Shown here: positions 62,199 through 64,000 of the stretch, one piece after another
Layout of the letters: every line of letters starts with the position of its first letter
Numbering within the stretch: the stretch's first letter is position 1
Source: Cellvibrionales bacterium UBA7375
GTDB taxonomy: Bacteria > Pseudomonadota > Gammaproteobacteria > Pseudomonadales > Porticoccaceae
Assembly: GCA_949487135.1 (NCBI GenBank)
Contig: CATAJQ010000047.1
Coordinates: forward strand, 38,221-102,220
Reading direction: 5' to 3'
Length of the DNA: 64,000 bases
Position numbers and translations under genes: made by a program
Notes under the pieces: model-generated
What the model was told of the DNA's origin: nothing
The model's input: the letters and a program-made list of their open reading frames with translations, nothing else
Database searches by the model: none

Positions 62199-62235
62199 AT
62201 AACACCGAGTCGTTCTTTTTATGGCTCGGTGTTAT
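62199..62235 (+). terminator. Hairpin between ftsH and folP, no 3' U-tract
   Basis: ATAACACCGAG-TCGTTCTTTTTATGG-CTCGGTGTTAT, 11-bp perfect arms; run of T lies in the loop. Confidence 0.5.
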
Positions 62236-62271
62236 GTTGAAAACCCTCTAAATCAAAAATAGCCTCAGACT

Positions 62272-63129
62272 ATGCAACTTAAATGCGGCACTAAAACCCT
62301 CGATCTATCTAATCCGGCCATTATGGCGGTGCTTAATGTCACGCCTGATTCTTTTTCTGACGGGGGGCAGGTTTTTGCCAATCAGGCAGTCGATAAGACA
62401 AAGGTCTTAGCGACAGCTGAGGCTATGATTAATCAGGGTGCCGACATCATTGATTTAGGCGGTGAATCCACACGTCCCGGCGCGGAACCTGTTTCGGTAC
62501 AGCAAGAACTTGATCGTGTGATTCCCGCTCTAGAAATACTTTCGGCAAACTTTGATAGTATTTTTTCCGTTGATACTAGTACGCCAGAGGTAATGCAACA
62601 GGCGGCGCAGTCGGGCGCGCATCTTATAAATGATGTTAGAGCGTTGCAGAGACCAAAAGCCTTAGAAGTTGCATCTAGATTGGATTTGCCGGTCTGTTTA
62701 ATGCATATGCAAAACCAACCAAAAACCATGCAGCATCAGCCAGACTATCAGGATGTTGTTGCTGAAGTTGCTGAATTTCTTCAGCAGCGAAAATTGCAGT
62801 GCATAAGCGCTGGCATAAAGTCAGAGCAAATACTTTTAGATCCGGGTTTTGGCTTTGGTAAAACGCTTGAACATAATTTAGCACTATTTGCAGCATTACC
62901 TAAACTGGCTGCCCAAAAACATCCTATAGTGGTAGGTGTATCGCGCAAGTCGATGATTGGGCAAATAACAAATACAGAAGTGAATGATAGATTGGTTGGA
63001 AGTGTTACAATGGCGGTTTTAGCAGCACAAAAGATTTATCGGGCGGGTGGATCAATGATTCTTCGCGTTCATGATGTCAAAGAAACAAAGCAAGCCATGC
63101 AAATTTGGCAAGCAACTAAACAATTATAA
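62272..63129 (+). CDS. folP: Dihydropteroate synthase
   Basis: AVLNVTPDSFSDGG; DIIDLGGESTRPGA. Confidence 0.98.
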   Translation: MQLKCGTKTLDLSNPAIMAVLNVTPDSFSDGGQVFANQAVDKTKVLATAEAMINQGADIIDLGGESTRPGAEPVSVQQELDRVIPALEILSANFDSIFSVDTSTPEVMQQAAQSGAHLINDVRALQRPKALEVASRLDLPVCLMHMQNQPKTMQHQPDYQDVVAEVAEFLQQRKLQCISAGIKSEQILLDPGFGFGKTLEHNLALFAALPKLAAQKHPIVVGVSRKSMIGQITNTEVNDRLVGSVTMAVLAAQKIYRAGGSMILRVHDVKETKQAMQIWQATKQL

Positions 63130-63143
63130 GGTTTTAATAACCA

Positions 63144-64000
63144 ATGAGTCGTAAATATTTTGGTACAGATGGTATTCGTGGCAGGGTCGGTGAGCACCCA
63201 ATAACCGCAGATTTTATTCTTAAACTAGGCTGGGCGGCAGGTAAGGTACTTACCAAGCATGCTGATGGCAAAAAAAATCGGGTTATTATAGGTAAGGACA
63301 CAAGAGTCTCCGGCTATATGTTTGAATCTGCGTTGGAAGCAGGTCTAATTGCCGCAGGTGTTGATGTGGATTTACTCGGACCTATGCCAACCCCGGCGAT
63401 CGCCTACTTGACCAGAACATTCCGCGCGGCAGCAGGTATCGTAATTAGTGCCTCTCACAATCCCGTTGAAGATAATGGCATTAAATTCTTCGCCGCAGAT
63501 GGCTATAAATTACCCGATGATGTCGAGCTTGAAATAGAAGCCTTGATTGATCAGCCTCTGTTGACTAATAGTAGTGATAGCTTAGGTAAGGCAAGACGTA
63601 TCCATGATGCATCGGGTCGTTATGTCGAGTTTTGTAAGGGAACACTACCCCTAGGTTTCAATCTTTCTGGCGTAAAAGTCGCGCTAGACTGTGCCAATGG
63701 CGCAACCTACAACACAGCCCCGCGTGTATTTAAAGAATTAGGAGCCACAGTTGTTACCATAGGTAACGCGCCCGATGGTTTTAATATTAATCGCGAATGC
63801 GGCTCTACGCATATGCAGGCATTGCAACAAGTCGTTGTGCAAGAGCAGGCTGATGTTGGTATCGCCTTAGATGGTGATGGTGATCGAGTTTTATTCATCG
63901 ATGCTGCGGGTGAGATAATTGATGGCGATGAGCTGTTATATGTTATTGCTCAGCATCGATACAGTCATAATGACTGTGATGGGGTTGTGGGTACTCAAAT
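63144..64000 (+). CDS. glmM: Phosphoglucosamine mutase, 5' part (truncated by right window edge)
   Basis: ATGAGTCGTAAATATTTTGGTACAGATGGTATTCGTGGC ([13 protein letters not shown]); ASHNP phosphoserine loop; DGDGDR motif. Confidence 0.97.
   Translation, partial: MSRKYFGTDGIRGRVGEHPITADFILKLGWAAGKVLTKHADGKKNRVIIGKDTRVSGYMFESALEAGLIAAGVDVDLLGPMPTPAIAYLTRTFRAAAGIVISASHNPVEDNGIKFFAADGYKLPDDVELEIEALIDQPLLTNSSDSLGKARRIHDASGRYVEFCKGTLPLGFNLSGVKVALDCANGATYNTAPRVFKELGATVVTIGNAPDGFNINRECGSTHMQALQQVVVQEQADVGIALDGDGDRVLFIDAAGEIIDGDELLYVIAQHRYSHNDCDGVVGTQ

Overview
The window is a gene-dense, chromosomal-core-like segment of a moderately AT-rich gammaproteobacterium, probably a marine Cellvibrionales/SAR92-like lineage (inference). 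I saw no CRISPR array, rRNA, tRNA, IS element or prophage. From left to right it contains: (1) a type II secretion block in the unusual order gspJ-K-L-M-C-D followed by an ExeA/GspA ATPase and GspB; (2) a minus-strand pair encoding a triple-DnaT-domain protein and a lambda-P-like helicase loader, divergent from radA across a near-consensus LexA box; (3) a cobalamin riboswitch and a btuB-cobO-btuC-btuD-btuF salvage operon; (4) amtB with a sigma-54-type promoter and NtrC-like sites, then ettA; (5) a stand-alone 105-aa predicted membrane protein with a strong terminator; (6) accessory metabolic genes including an ABC exporter, a bactofilin, a methyltransferase-like unknown, an SDR, an FAD oxidoreductase, DUF2256, DoxX and DUF442; (7) gatCAB, mreBCD-maf-rng-yhdP-nitrilase, yjgA and mgtE; (8) the npr-rapZ-ptsN-hpf-rpoN-lptBAC-kdsC-kdsD-yrbG block; (9) an mlaC without mlaFEDB, ibaG/bolA, murA, hisG-hisD-hisC, degS, yhbY, rlmE, ftsH, folP and a truncated glmM. 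The best leads are the SOS-box-linked replication-restart locus, the orphan mlaC with a possible mlaF remnant, an ATT-initiated mreC with a 24-bp perfect palindrome, a terminator-like hairpin inside cobO, the amtB regulatory region and the 105-aa protein. All family calls come from reading the sequence by eye; no searches were run.
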